Below, piece by piece: positions 36,645 to 45,315 of a stretch of DNA of 64,000 nt. The translations under genes were made by a program, and so were the position numbers. The stretch is taken from assembly GCF_001590605.1 (NCBI RefSeq), contig NZ_CP014504.1:5084001-5148000 (forward strand), written 5' to 3'. The first letter of the stretch is position 1. Each line of letters starts with the position of its first letter. The notes beneath the pieces were generated by a model. It was not told the DNA's origin and did not search any database. It saw only the letters and a program-made list of their open reading frames with translations. The DNA comes from Pedobacter cryoconitis. Its GTDB lineage: Bacteria; Bacteroidota; Bacteroidia; Sphingobacteriales; Sphingobacteriaceae.

Positions 36645-36920
36645 AACTTAATTGGAAAGACCCAAAACTTAATTAGAAACAGCTGAATTAGAAAGAATCC
36701 AATCACAAGAACTGAATTAGAAAAACCTCAATAAAAGATCCCAATCACAAAGAACTGAATTAGAAAGAACTCAATAAGTAGAATTCGATTAGAAAGAAGC
36801 CAATCACAAAGAACTTAATTAGAAACAACCGAATTAGAAAGAACTCAATAAAAAAAGCGCAATCACAAAGAGTCCAATTAGCAAGAGCTTAATTAGAGTG
36901 AGCCCAATCACAAAGAACTC
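36645..36920. repeat. Degenerate ~15-bp tandem array
   Basis: About 19 imperfect units of 13-16 bases fit a consensus like TGAATTAGAAAGAAC. A variant unit CAATCACAAAGAAC recurs at 36700, 36742, 36801, 36860 and 36905, spacings of 42, 59, 59 and 45 bases, that is, every third or fourth unit. Unit lengths are not multiples of three and no reading frame crosses the array. It fills the gap between the ABC ATPase stop codon and the large hairpin. Confidence 0.8.
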
Positions 36921-36922
36921 GA

Positions 36923-37624
36923 CTAAAAAGTTTTTAAAGAGAAATAGGCTTCGAGTTCTTTCAGGGTGTTTTCGTTGGTGTACATATCTTTGATGATTTT
37001 TCCTTTTTCAAATAAAATGATGCGTTCGCATACATCTGTAACGTGGTTGAGGTCGTGACTGGAGATGAGGGTGGTAAGTTGTTTTGTTTTTAAAGTTTTT
37101 AAGTGGTCTTTAAGCCTGATTTGTGTGGTTGGATCAAGGTTTGCAAAGGGTTCGTCTAGGATTAGCAGTTCGGGGTTTTGGAGTAGTGCAGCGACGATGC
37201 CTATTTTGTTTTGGTTTCCCATCGAAAAATCGCGGATGTATTTGCCGCTGTTCATAATCTCTCCGTTGAAGAGTTCTGTATAGGGGATGAGGTAATTCAT
37301 GACTTCTGAGGGGCTGTATTGTTGGAGGGAGCCGATAAAAAGGAAGTATTCTTCTGGGGTGAGGTAATTGATCAGAAATCCTTCGTCAAGAAAGGATGCG
37401 GTATAGTTTTTCCATTGTTCATCTTGGGCTACATTTTTACCTTTGGAAAGGATCTCTCCTGAAAGTGGACGGATGAGGTCTAGCAGCATTCTGAAGAGGG
37501 TGGTTTTACCGGCGCCATTGTTACCTACAATGCCAACAGTTTCTCCGGCATTAATGATTAAATGATCAATATCTACTACGGTAGTACCTGCGTATTCTTT
37601 TTTTAATTCTTTAATTTCGAGCAT
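36923..37624 (-). CDS. ABC transporter ATP-binding protein
   Basis: The 233-residue ATPase has Walker A GNNGAGKTTLF near 36-46, a signature motif degenerate to FSMGNQNKIG, Walker B LLILDEPFANLD near 153-164 and the H-loop SSHDLNHV. It is encoded one base after the membrane partner's stop codon, so the two form an ABC-2 type exporter. The substrate is unknown. The tandem array begins directly after its stop codon. Confidence 0.92.
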   Translation of the reverse strand: MLEIKELKKEYAGTTVVDIDHLIINAGETVGIVGNNGAGKTTLFRMLLDLIRPLSGEILSKGKNVAQDEQWKNYTASFLDEGFLINYLTPEEYFLFIGSLQQYSPSEVMNYLIPYTELFNGEIMNSGKYIRDFSMGNQNKIGIVAALLQNPELLILDEPFANLDPTTQIRLKDHLKTLKTKQLTTLISSHDLNHVTDVCERIILFEKGKIIKDMYTNENTLKELEAYFSLKTF

Positions 37625-37625
37625 C

Positions 37626-39101
37626 TTATTTTTGTCTAAAGCCTTCTGCGATGAGGTATTTTCTTTTTTGGAATTCTGTGGTCAGGAAGTTTGTCCAGAA
37701 GTTCCTGGTCAACAGGCCTGCAAGTCCTGTGATTGCTACTGCTGCAATTCCCCAATAGGGATTTGAAAGGAGGGATACTGGTAAATAAATTAAGTATGGG
37801 CTTAGCATGAGGGGAATGGTCTGCAGCATTGTAGAAGCGGTAATGCCTTGCCAGTTCATTGAAGAGCCTTTGCTTAAGTCGAGGGCTTTGTAGTTTCTGG
37901 TGGCAAAGTATAAAGTGATCACTGAAGTGATGCCGATATTGTAAAAATAGATAGCAAACTGCAGGATCAGGATTTTCCAGCTGATTAATCCGTAAAGGCT
38001 TACTAAGGCTGTCAATACTGTTGATCCGATAGTGAATAGCAGGAACTTGGCTCTGAAAAAGGTTTTTATATTCAGTTTGCTGGTTAAAAGCCCGTCAAAT
38101 TCGGCGCTTTGCCAGCCAAACATAAATTGTCCGTAGAGCATAATCATGTTTCCGGTCATAAAAGCTGCGGGGAATAGCAGTGTCCAGAATTTATCGGCGG
38201 CTAATTTGTCTTGTTTATAGAAAAGAAGGCCGTAGAAGATGAAAAGTAGCCCTTTAGTGAGGGTTGAGCGGGATCTTTTGTTTCGTAATATTAATTTGAT
38301 TTCCAGTGCAAGGTAAACTCCTGTTTCTCCAAACCGGTCCAGAAAGGGATAGTCTGTACTTGATTTTTTCTGTTTTGCTGACTGTAGTTCTTCGAGGTAA
38401 AGGTTCCCTTTTAAAAAGCGGGTATTAATTGTCAGCATCACTAGCGCTGCAACGGGAAAGATTAATGCAGCTATTGGGGTAGTGGTTATGGTCTGAAATA
38501 CCAGGTTTGACAGTGATGCAATAGAGAAGACCTTGAAATATTCAAGCAGGCCTACGGCAACTAAAAAAGTTGCGCCCAGAATTCCCGCTTTAAGGTTTCC
38601 TATAGTCAGTCTTTTGAAATATAGCGCTGCATAATTATTGAAAACTACCAGAGAGGTAATCGCCAGTAAATACATGATACAGGGAAACGCGCCAAAATCA
38701 TTGTTAATCTTTAAAATAGAGAAGGGAAATAAAAGCAGCAGAGGAAGGAGGTTGAATACAGAAAAAAGTGCCGTGATATTTAAGAAAGAGATGAGTTTAC
38801 TTTTGGGGATATTCAGATGCAGGTAGGGTTGTACAGCCAGTGTTGGAAGCTCTTGCAATTGTAAACGCATCAGGAATTCTATGGTGAAATAATAGAGGAT
38901 CATACCGTTGAAAACCAGCATGACGTCTTTGCCGGGAAGCATTTCTTCGATAATATGTTCCATGTTATACCCGATGAAAATAGAAACAAGGGCCAGGTAA
39001 AGTATAATGAAGCCCATGATCAGTTGGGTCGCAATTGTACCGCCCTTGCCTTTGGATCTCCAAAAACTCATCCACTGATGTGCTAAAAATGTTGCGTACA
39101 T
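37626..39101 (-). CDS. ABC exporter membrane protein
   Basis: This 491-residue protein has about 12 hydrophobic helices in two blocks (30-240 and 290-480) separated by a charged loop that includes EIKLILRNKRSRSTLTKG. The topology and pairing with a Walker ATPase match an ABC-2 type permease, probably of the Bacteroidota family listed as DUF5687. No substrate clue is present. Its start is 144 bases from the divergent 71-residue gene, with TATATTTA close upstream as a possible promoter. Confidence 0.78.
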   Translation of the reverse strand: MYATFLAHQWMSFWRSKGKGGTIATQLIMGFIILYLALVSIFIGYNMEHIIEEMLPGKDVMLVFNGMILYYFTIEFLMRLQLQELPTLAVQPYLHLNIPKSKLISFLNITALFSVFNLLPLLLLFPFSILKINNDFGAFPCIMYLLAITSLVVFNNYAALYFKRLTIGNLKAGILGATFLVAVGLLEYFKVFSIASLSNLVFQTITTTPIAALIFPVAALVMLTINTRFLKGNLYLEELQSAKQKKSSTDYPFLDRFGETGVYLALEIKLILRNKRSRSTLTKGLLFIFYGLLFYKQDKLAADKFWTLLFPAAFMTGNMIMLYGQFMFGWQSAEFDGLLTSKLNIKTFFRAKFLLFTIGSTVLTALVSLYGLISWKILILQFAIYFYNIGITSVITLYFATRNYKALDLSKGSSMNWQGITASTMLQTIPLMLSPYLIYLPVSLLSNPYWGIAAVAITGLAGLLTRNFWTNFLTTEFQKRKYLIAEGFRQK

Positions 39102-39220
39102 AATCGTAAATATATATAAAAATTAACTCCGTGCTGCACCAGAATTTCGTTGGGGAGCAAGCCGCCGGGAGATCTGCTATATAGAAGGTGCTTTGTTGAG
39201 TTATTGCTGTTTTTTTTTCA

Positions 39221-39228
39221 TATTTTTG
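39221..39228 (+). promoter_or_regulatory. Promoter -7 box of the 71-residue gene
   Basis: TATTTTTG fits TAnnTTTG exactly, 16 bases before the ATG. A TTG at 39196-39198 (22-base gap) may be the -33 element. Confidence 0.5.
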
Positions 39229-39244
39229 CGGGAAAGAATATATT

Positions 39245-39460
39245 ATGGCAAGCTTTACGTTCACTCCTGAATCAGCAGAAAGAGTTAAAATCAAAGTCCT
39301 TAGAAAGTATAGAGATTTAGCTAAAGAGAATTTAATATTTGCGCCTGGTCAGGAAGATCAGCTGGTTAATCAATTGACTGTTTTGTTAAAAAGAGATGTC
39401 AGGTATGTTGAATTTACCATCAGTAAAGCACTGGCCGATCCTAACGGGAACAGGTTGTAA
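39245..39460 (+). CDS. Small conserved-looking protein of 71 residues
   Basis: The product begins MASFTFTPESAERVKIKVLRK and ends KALADPNGNRL. It is charged, with no signal peptide or membrane helix, and looks like a compact alpha/beta domain. A good promoter box and sensible codon use support it as a real gene. It precedes the S41 protease by 35 bases and may share its transcript. I do not recognise a named family. Confidence 0.6.
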   Translation: MASFTFTPESAERVKIKVLRKYRDLAKENLIFAPGQEDQLVNQLTVLLKRDVRYVEFTISKALADPNGNRL

Positions 39461-39495
39461 GCAATAGGTAAGCCCATCCTCTTTAATTCATCCGC

Positions 39496-41199
39496 ATGCC
39501 CATGAAAAGAAACAAGTTTGCACTTTTATTTGCTCTTATTGCATTTGCGTCTTTTACCTGGTCTTTTAAGGAGGATTTATTCCTGGTCTCTAAAAATATG
39601 GACATTTTCGCGTCTTTATATAGGGAAATTAACATCAATTATGTTGATGAAACCAATGCCGGAGATTTAATGAAGACCGGTATCGATGCAATGCTCGATA
39701 CATTGGACCCTTATACTACCTATATTCCTGAATCTGAAGTAGAGGATTATAAGCTGAAATATGTGAGCACACAATTTGGCGGGATTGGTGTGAGTACTGT
39801 TTTTATCGAAGGGAAACTTTTTGTAAATGAAGTGAGTGCAGATTATCCTGCCTTTAAGCTTGGCGTTCAGCCAGGCGATCAGCTTGTAAAGATCAACGGG
39901 ATTGAAGTGAAAGGAAAAGAACGTGCTGAGGTAAGCCGTTTACTTCGTGGTCCACGCGGTTCTGCTGTAGATTTGCTGCTGGTGAGAGCGGGCACTGTCA
40001 TTCAAAAACAGTTGGTCAGAGACGAAATCAAACAACTTAATGTTTCTTATTCTGGAATGATCGGTGATCTCGCTTATATCAGGCTGGATAAGTTTCTGGA
40101 GAATTCTGCACAGGAAGTACAGGACGCTGCGGTTGAGTTGAATAAACAGCATCCAAAGGGGATGATTCTTGACCTGAGGTATAATGGGGGAGGGATTTTG
40201 CAGGAAGCAGTGAAAATTGTAAATCTGTTTGTGAATAAAGACCTGGTTGTGGTGACTCAGAAAGGACGTAATCCTGAAAAAACAATTAATTATAAAACAA
40301 GCAATCTGCCGTTGCTGCCGGATCTTCCTTTAGTGGTATTAATCAATGGTTCTTCTGCATCAGCTTCAGAAATAGTTGCAGGTGCTTTGCAGGACCTGGA
40401 TAGAGGGGTGATCATCGGACAAAGGAGTTATGGTAAGGGGCTTGTTCAGCAAACTTTTAACCTGCCTTACAATAGTCTGGTTAAAGTGACGGTAGCCAAA
40501 TATTTTACACCTTCCGGAAGATGTATTCAGGCGGTAGATTATGCGCATAAAAATAAAGAAGGGAAAAATGTAAAAATAGCCGATTCCCTGATTGCGAAAT
40601 ATAAAACTAAAACCGGCAGAAGCGTCTATAACGGAAGCGGTGTTTATCCGGATGTAGAAGTCGGAACGATCAAGCTAAGCCCTATAACCATCTCTTTAAT
40701 TAGTAAGAGCATGTTTTTCGACTTCGCCAATGCTTACAAAAAGAGCCATGCGACAATTAGCGCGGCTTCTGATTTTCGGGTGTCGGAAGAGGACTATACT
40801 GCTTTTGCCAATTCGCTGGATGGTAAAGACTACGCTTACACCTCTACTGCAGAAAGGTTACTGTCAGAATTGAGAACTGAAGCAGAAAAAGAACAAAAGC
40901 TGGGGTTGGTAAAGACAGATCTGGAAGACCTGAAGGCCAAGATGCTGGTTGCTAAAAAAACGGAGATATTTACGCACAAAGCTGAGATCAAAAGAATGCT
41001 TGAAACACAGATTGTAAGCAGGTATTATTTTGAGAAGGGTAAAATAGTGCAAGCATTTCAGTATGATAAAGAACTGGAAGCCGCTAAATCAGTGCTTGGC
41101 AATTCCACTAAAATGCTTGCAATATTAAAAGGTGAGGGTACTTATAAAACTATAGGTGATCCTGCAAAAGTAATTGCAACCCCTGCAGATAGTAATTAA
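39496..41199 (+). CDS. S41 C-terminal processing peptidase (CtpA/Prc-like)
   Basis: The 567-residue protein has an N-terminal signal/anchor (FALLFALIAFASFTWSF) and a PDZ domain at about 85-170 (GIGVSTVFIEGKLFVNEV, GVQPGDQLVKINGIEV). The S41 catalytic domain has the serine in NGSSASASE (Ser about 289) and the general-base lysine in SYGKGLVQ (Lys 314). Such periplasmic proteases trim or degrade proteins with nonpolar C-termini. An alternative ATG lies two codons in. The last 4 bases overlap the convergent ferredoxin gene. Confidence 0.93.
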   Translation: MPMKRNKFALLFALIAFASFTWSFKEDLFLVSKNMDIFASLYREININYVDETNAGDLMKTGIDAMLDTLDPYTTYIPESEVEDYKLKYVSTQFGGIGVSTVFIEGKLFVNEVSADYPAFKLGVQPGDQLVKINGIEVKGKERAEVSRLLRGPRGSAVDLLLVRAGTVIQKQLVRDEIKQLNVSYSGMIGDLAYIRLDKFLENSAQEVQDAAVELNKQHPKGMILDLRYNGGGILQEAVKIVNLFVNKDLVVVTQKGRNPEKTINYKTSNLPLLPDLPLVVLINGSSASASEIVAGALQDLDRGVIIGQRSYGKGLVQQTFNLPYNSLVKVTVAKYFTPSGRCIQAVDYAHKNKEGKNVKIADSLIAKYKTKTGRSVYNGSGVYPDVEVGTIKLSPITISLISKSMFFDFANAYKKSHATISAASDFRVSEEDYTAFANSLDGKDYAYTSTAERLLSELRTEAEKEQKLGLVKTDLEDLKAKMLVAKKTEIFTHKAEIKRMLETQIVSRYYFEKGKIVQAFQYDKELEAAKSVLGNSTKMLAILKGEGTYKTIGDPAKVIATPADSN

Positions 41200-41525
41200 T
41201 CAGTCCCGTGTAATTTCACAACTAAACCGTCCATTTCATGGCTTAATTGCAGCTGGCAGGCTAATCTTGAATTTGGTAAAAGATCAGGTAAAGTGTCCAG
41301 CATGGCATATTCGTCATCTGTCATTTCCTTTAACTTGTCTTCGCCCTCCAAAACATCCACACAGCAGGTTGCGCATAGAGCCATACCACCGCAAGTTGCT
41401 AAAATATCATATTCACACGCTTTAAGATACTCCATCAAGCTTAATCCCATATCTACAGGGGCTTCCAGTGAAGTTAAAGTGCCATCAGGGTTCTGAACGT
41501 GTACGGTAATATTATTTTCTTCCAT
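41196..41525 (-). CDS. [2Fe-2S] ferredoxin
   Basis: The 109-residue protein has the cluster motif C-x5-C-x2-C in TCGGMALCATC (about 43-53) and the distal cysteine in SRLACQLQL near 87. This is the adrenodoxin-type pattern rather than the plant type. It lies 3 bases after the reductase gene, so the two form an electron-transfer pair fed by NAD(P)H. Acceptors are unknown. Confidence 0.9.
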   Translation of the reverse strand: MEENNITVHVQNPDGTLTSLEAPVDMGLSLMEYLKACEYDILATCGGMALCATCCVDVLEGEDKLKEMTDDEYAMLDTLPDLLPNSRLACQLQLSHEMDGLVVKLHGTD

Positions 41526-41528
41526 TAT

Positions 41529-42539
41529 TTAAAATTCTGCTACCCCGTTAACTGTCGTATATTTCATCGTGTATTTAATACCAGGGTTCATGTACTGGTA
41601 AGCACTGTGACTCATTAATGCAGCCTCGTGGAATCCGCAAAGGATTAGTTTCAATTTGTTTGTATAGGTATTGATATCGCCGATTGCGTAAATGCCCGGG
41701 ATATTAGTAGAGTAATCATCAGTGTTAACTTCGATCGCACTTTTATTAATATTCAGGTTCCATTGCTCAATCGGGCCTAATTTAGGGCTTAATCCAAAAA
41801 GAGGGATCAAATGGTCAGCATTAACGATAGTTTTTTCTAGTGTTTTGTTATGTACAATCTCTACATTTTCCAGTTTGCCTGTTCCTGTTACGGCACCCAG
41901 ATTACTGTTGAGTACAAGATTGATTTTTCCACTCTCTGCCAGTTGCATTACTTTAGCTACAGAATCTGGTGCTCCACGGAAGCTTTCGCTGCGGTGCACA
42001 AGTGTTAATTCTTCTACAATATCGGCCAGGAATATAGTCCAGTCCAACGCAGAGTCACCACCACCTGCAATAACCATTTTCTGTCCGCGGTACTGCTCCG
42101 GATCCAGGATCATGTAATTTACACCACGTCCGTTTTCAAACTGCTCCAGTCCGGATACCACAGGTTTACGAGGCTCAAAACAGCCTAATCCACCAGCAAT
42201 GACTACAACTTTAGCTTCGATGATAGTACCCATGTTGGTTGTCAGGACAAAATCACCTTCACCACGTTTCTCCAAACCTTCAATACGTTCACCCAAAGTA
42301 TAACCAGGATGAAAAGGTTTCGCTTGTTCTACCAGGTTATCAACTAGTTCCTGAGCTAATACGCTCGGATAACCAGGGATATCATATATAGGTTTTTTAG
42401 GATAAATTTCGGAAAGCTGACCTCCAACCTGAGGTAAGTAATCAATTAAATGACAACGCATTTTAAGCAAACCTGCTTCGAAAATAGCAAACAAACCTAC
42501 GGGTCCGGCGCCAATGATGGCTATATCTGTAGAAATCAT
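41529..42539 (-). CDS. Ferredoxin--NAD(P)+ reductase, thioredoxin-reductase-like
   Basis: The 336-residue flavoprotein has the FAD-binding AIIGAGPVGLFA at the start, the NAD(P)-binding VIAGGGDSALDW near 155-166, and the second FAD segment YAIGDINTY near 285. It lacks the CxxC redox pair of thioredoxin reductase, so it belongs to the YumC-type ferredoxin reductases. The neighbouring ferredoxin gene supports this. The operon is transcribed from upstream of 42539. Confidence 0.92.
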   Translation of the reverse strand: MISTDIAIIGAGPVGLFAIFEAGLLKMRCHLIDYLPQVGGQLSEIYPKKPIYDIPGYPSVLAQELVDNLVEQAKPFHPGYTLGERIEGLEKRGEGDFVLTTNMGTIIEAKVVVIAGGLGCFEPRKPVVSGLEQFENGRGVNYMILDPEQYRGQKMVIAGGGDSALDWTIFLADIVEELTLVHRSESFRGAPDSVAKVMQLAESGKINLVLNSNLGAVTGTGKLENVEIVHNKTLEKTIVNADHLIPLFGLSPKLGPIEQWNLNINKSAIEVNTDDYSTNIPGIYAIGDINTYTNKLKLILCGFHEAALMSHSAYQYMNPGIKYTMKYTTVNGVAEF

Positions 42540-42699
42540 GTATTTAAATTTGTTGCGAATTTACGAAATTTGTTTGTAATGATTCTCAATTGTCTGCATT
42601 TGATTCAAAATTGAGGCTGATTTGACAAAGTTGACTGATCTAATGGGTTAAGTATTCATTTTATCATAGAGTTAGGGCTGTTTGTTTGTAAAAATTATT

Positions 42700-42735
42700 T
42701 TTGAACATGATTGATAAAATGGTTGACTATCTTTG
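42700..42735 (+). promoter_or_regulatory. Promoter of lpxH
   Basis: TATCTTTG at 42728-42735 matches the -7 consensus; TTTG at 42700-42703 is a candidate -33 element with a slightly long 24-base gap. The ATG at 42743 follows by 7 bases, so the leader is minimal. Confidence 0.45.
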
Positions 42736-42742
42736 AATATTG

Positions 42743-43498
42743 ATGAAAAAGAATATATATTTTGCCTCTGATTTTCATTTAGGGTCACCAAACCATACGG
42801 CAAGCCGTCTTCGTGAGGACAGGATTGTACGCTGGCTTAACGCCATTGAACCAACTTGTGCAGAGTTGTTTTTGATGGGGGATATTTTTGATTTTTGGTT
42901 TGAATATAAAACCGTTGTACCTAAAGGATATATCCGTTTGCTCGGAAAGCTGGCATCGATGTCTGATGCTGGTGTTAAAATCTATTTTTTTAAAGGAAAC
43001 CACGACATGTGGGTAGATGATTATTTTACCAAAGAAATGGGGATACAGATCGTTAGTGATGAGCTGGTTATCCATCGTGGAGGGAAGAGTTTTTATCTGC
43101 ATCATGGTGATGGCCTGGGGCCTGGGGATGCAGGTTACCGCGTGCTGCGGAAATTCTTTCGGAATCCTGTTTGCAGGTGGTTATTTTCTGTCCTTCCACC
43201 AAGAATTGGCCTGGGGATCGCTACGGGCTGGTCTGGCCATAGCCGGATTGTGAATACAGCTACTGAAGAAGTTTTTCTGGGTGAGGATAAAGAGTGGCTG
43301 GCCGTGTATTCAAGAGGGGTGCTGGAAAAACAGCATTATGATTATTTCATTTATGGACACCGCCATTTACCAATGATCGTTGATTTGGGTAAAGGGAGTA
43401 AATATTACAATATCGGGGAGTGGTTTGGATTTAATTCGTATGCTGTTTTCGACGGCGAAGAGTTGAGTTTAAAGTATTTTGAGAAGGCAGGGGAGTAA
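42743..43498 (+). CDS. lpxH: UDP-2,3-diacylglucosamine diphosphatase LpxH
   Basis: LpxH cleaves UDP-2,3-diacylglucosamine to lipid X and UMP in lipid A synthesis at the inner membrane. The 251-residue calcineurin-like phosphoesterase shows the metal motifs in order: SDFHLGS, GDIFDFWFEY, GNHDMW, HHGDGLGPGD and YGHRH. Length is normal. A TTG one codon upstream is also in frame, but ATG is preferred. Confidence 0.9.
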   Translation: MKKNIYFASDFHLGSPNHTASRLREDRIVRWLNAIEPTCAELFLMGDIFDFWFEYKTVVPKGYIRLLGKLASMSDAGVKIYFFKGNHDMWVDDYFTKEMGIQIVSDELVIHRGGKSFYLHHGDGLGPGDAGYRVLRKFFRNPVCRWLFSVLPPRIGLGIATGWSGHSRIVNTATEEVFLGEDKEWLAVYSRGVLEKQHYDYFIYGHRHLPMIVDLGKGSKYYNIGEWFGFNSYAVFDGEELSLKYFEKAGE

Positions 43499-43582
43499 AA
43501 TGTACACTAATGCGCTGATCAATTATTAGTTGCGTGGCCCGGTCGTCCTTGAAAAACAATAATATATTTCACCGAAATTCCT

Positions 43583-43590
43583 TATTTTTG
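43583..43590 (+). promoter_or_regulatory. Promoter -7 box of prfA
   Basis: TATTTTTG matches TAnnTTTG. It lies 133 bases before the prfA ATG, leaving a leader of about 125 bases in which I see no riboswitch. Confidence 0.4.
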
Positions 43591-43723
43591 TAATCCTATA
43601 AATACCAAATGCTTCAGTAAACCTTTCTGATCCGGTAATTTCTAACCAATTAAGGTTGATATTAGCGGGATAAACATTGTTGAAAGGGGCTGTGCAGCTA
43701 TTTATTTGCTGAATAAAAAGATT

Positions 43724-44797
43724 ATGTTAGAGAAATTAGAAGCTATAAAAATTCGCTGGGAAGATGTAGAAGAGCAATTGACTAATCCTGATACTATGCA
43801 GGATATGAAACGTTTTGCCCAGTTAAATAAAGAATATAAAGATTTAAGCAAGATTGTAAATGAATATCTGATTTACAAAAATGTAATGAGCAACATTGAC
43901 GCAAACAAAGAAATCCTGCTGACTGAGAAGGATGCAGAGATGCGTGAAATGGCTAAAGAAGAATTGGATTTACTGTTGAAACAACAGGAAGAGATTGAGG
44001 AAAAGGTCCGCCTGATGCTGATCCCTGTAGATCCTGAGGATTCTAAAAATGCAGTGTTCGAGATCAGAGGTGGTACAGGTGGTGATGAAGCAGCTTTATT
44101 TGCTGGTGATTTATTCAGAATGTATACCCGTTTCTTTGAGCAGAAACGCTGGAAAGTTGAAGTTGTGGATGTTACTGAAGGTACAGCCGGCGGATACAAA
44201 GAGGTGATCATGAAAGTTAGCGGGGAGGATGTATATGGACAATTGAAATATGAGTCTGGTGTACACCGTGTACAGCGTGTGCCTGATACAGAAACACAAG
44301 GGAGAGTACATACTTCTGCAGCTTCGGTAGCGGTATTACCGGAAGCTGAGGAAATTGATTTCTACTTGAACCCTGCTGATATTGATCTGCAAACGTCACG
44401 CTCAGGTGGTGCAGGTGGACAGAACGTAAATAAGGTAGAGACTAAGGTACAGTTGACACACAGACCATCAGGTATGGTTGTTGTTTGTCAGCAGGAACGT
44501 TCACAGTTGGGCAACAGAGAGATTGCGATGGAGATGTTACGTAGTAAGCTATATGATATCGAATTGCAGAAACGTAATGGAGATATTGCTTCAAGACGTA
44601 AGACGATGGTCTCTACTGGTGACCGTTCAGCTAAGATCAGAACCTACAATTATCCACAGGGAAGAGTAACAGATCACCGTATTGGTTTGACGTTATATAA
44701 TCTGAATGGTGTGATGGATGGTGGTGTACAAGAGCTTATTGATGCATTACAGTTTGCTGAGAATGCAGAAAAGATGAAAGAGGGCTCTGTAGCTTAA
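43724..44797 (+). CDS. prfA: Peptide chain release factor 1
   Basis: RF1 reads UAA and UAG and triggers peptide release. The 357-residue protein has the codon-recognition tripeptide PDT at 187-189 in RVPDTETQGRVHTSA (the PxT class of RF1, not SPF of RF2) and the catalytic GGQ at 231-233 in SGGAGGQNVNKVET. The ATG at 43724 is chosen; an in-frame TTG 18 bases earlier adds residues not in the family. It directly precedes tRNA-Asp. Confidence 0.96.
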   Translation: MLEKLEAIKIRWEDVEEQLTNPDTMQDMKRFAQLNKEYKDLSKIVNEYLIYKNVMSNIDANKEILLTEKDAEMREMAKEELDLLLKQQEEIEEKVRLMLIPVDPEDSKNAVFEIRGGTGGDEAALFAGDLFRMYTRFFEQKRWKVEVVDVTEGTAGGYKEVIMKVSGEDVYGQLKYESGVHRVQRVPDTETQGRVHTSAASVAVLPEAEEIDFYLNPADIDLQTSRSGGAGGQNVNKVETKVQLTHRPSGMVVVCQQERSQLGNREIAMEMLRSKLYDIELQKRNGDIASRRKTMVSTGDRSAKIRTYNYPQGRVTDHRIGLTLYNLNGVMDGGVQELIDALQFAENAEKMKEGSVA

Positions 44798-44836
44798 TGA
44801 GTTAGGTTTTTATTCAAAAATAATTGAAATATTAAT

Positions 44837-44866
44837 TTTGAATTGTAATTATAGTTCCTATATTTG
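44837..44866 (+). promoter_or_regulatory. Promoter of tRNA-Asp
   Basis: TTTG at 44837-44840, an 18-base gap, then TATATTTG at 44859-44866. This is the clearest two-element Bacteroidota promoter in the window. It lies 20 bases before the tRNA 5' end. Confidence 0.75.
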
Positions 44867-44886
44867 CAATCCCGAAAGGGAAAGAC

Positions 44887-44960
44887 GGACCGGTAGTTCA
44901 GCTGGTTAGAATGCCGCCCTGTCACGGCGGAGGTCGCGGGTTCGAGTCCCGTCCGGTCCG
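44887..44960 (+). tRNA. tRNA-Asp (anticodon GTC)
   Basis: A 74-base cloverleaf: acceptor GGACCGG pairs with CCGGTCC, discriminator G, D-arm with AGCTGGTTAGA, anticodon loop CTGTCAC with GTC, and T-arm GGTTCGAGTCC. CCA is not encoded. A promoter and terminator bracket it. Confidence 0.96.
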
Positions 44961-44963
44961 CTA

Positions 44964-44997
44964 AAAAGCCTTTAATCTTATGATTGAAGGCTTTTTT
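44964..44997 (+). terminator. Terminator of tRNA-Asp
   Basis: AAGCCTTTAATC and GATTGAAGGCTT pair over 12 positions (one G-T pair) with loop TTAT, ending in T6. It begins 4 bases after the tRNA. Confidence 0.88.
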
Positions 44998-45053
44998 GAT
45001 TTAAAACCTCTCCAAAATATTCAGCGTGACAGGGTCAAGTCCCATCAAGTCAT

Positions 45054-45085
45054 AAACTTGTGGAGCAGACTCTTTTTTAAGCATA
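45054..45085 (+). repeat. 32-bp direct repeat, copy 1
   Basis: Begins AAACTTGTGGAGCAGACTC and ends TTTTTTAAGCATA; 31 of 32 bases match 45924-45955. It lies 94 bases after the tRNA end. Confidence 0.85.
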
Positions 45086-45248
45086 AATTTTGACACGCTC
45101 AACAGAAAGTCTTTGCTGTCACGGATGCGCTTATGCCTCTGGAAGTTGCGCTGAAAGCTTTCCATTTACATGGGAATGACTCAGCCAAAACAAGGCCGGG
45201 CTGTTCGTAAATAAATTCAAAATAGCTAAATAATAAAGCTATATCGGC

Positions 45249-45281
45249 CGGGTACTGTCCGAGTACTGGTCGGGTACTCGT
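45249..45281 (+). repeat. 11-bp tandem repeat, three units
   Basis: CGGGTACTGTC, CGAGTACTGGT and CGGGTACTCGT follow one another without gaps; the core GTACT is invariant. Confidence 0.75.
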
Positions 45282-45315
45282 TAGGGTAAGAGCAGTGCTA
45301 AAGTAACGCGAGAGC

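Noticed and set aside
36645..36920. CRISPR array
   Set aside because: Units are 13-16 bases, vary internally and leave no unique spacers; no cas genes are near.
42540..42620. Fur box upstream of the ferredoxin reductase
   Set aside because: GAGAATCATTAC-like sequence on the minus strand matches only half of the 19-bp consensus and has no inverted partner.
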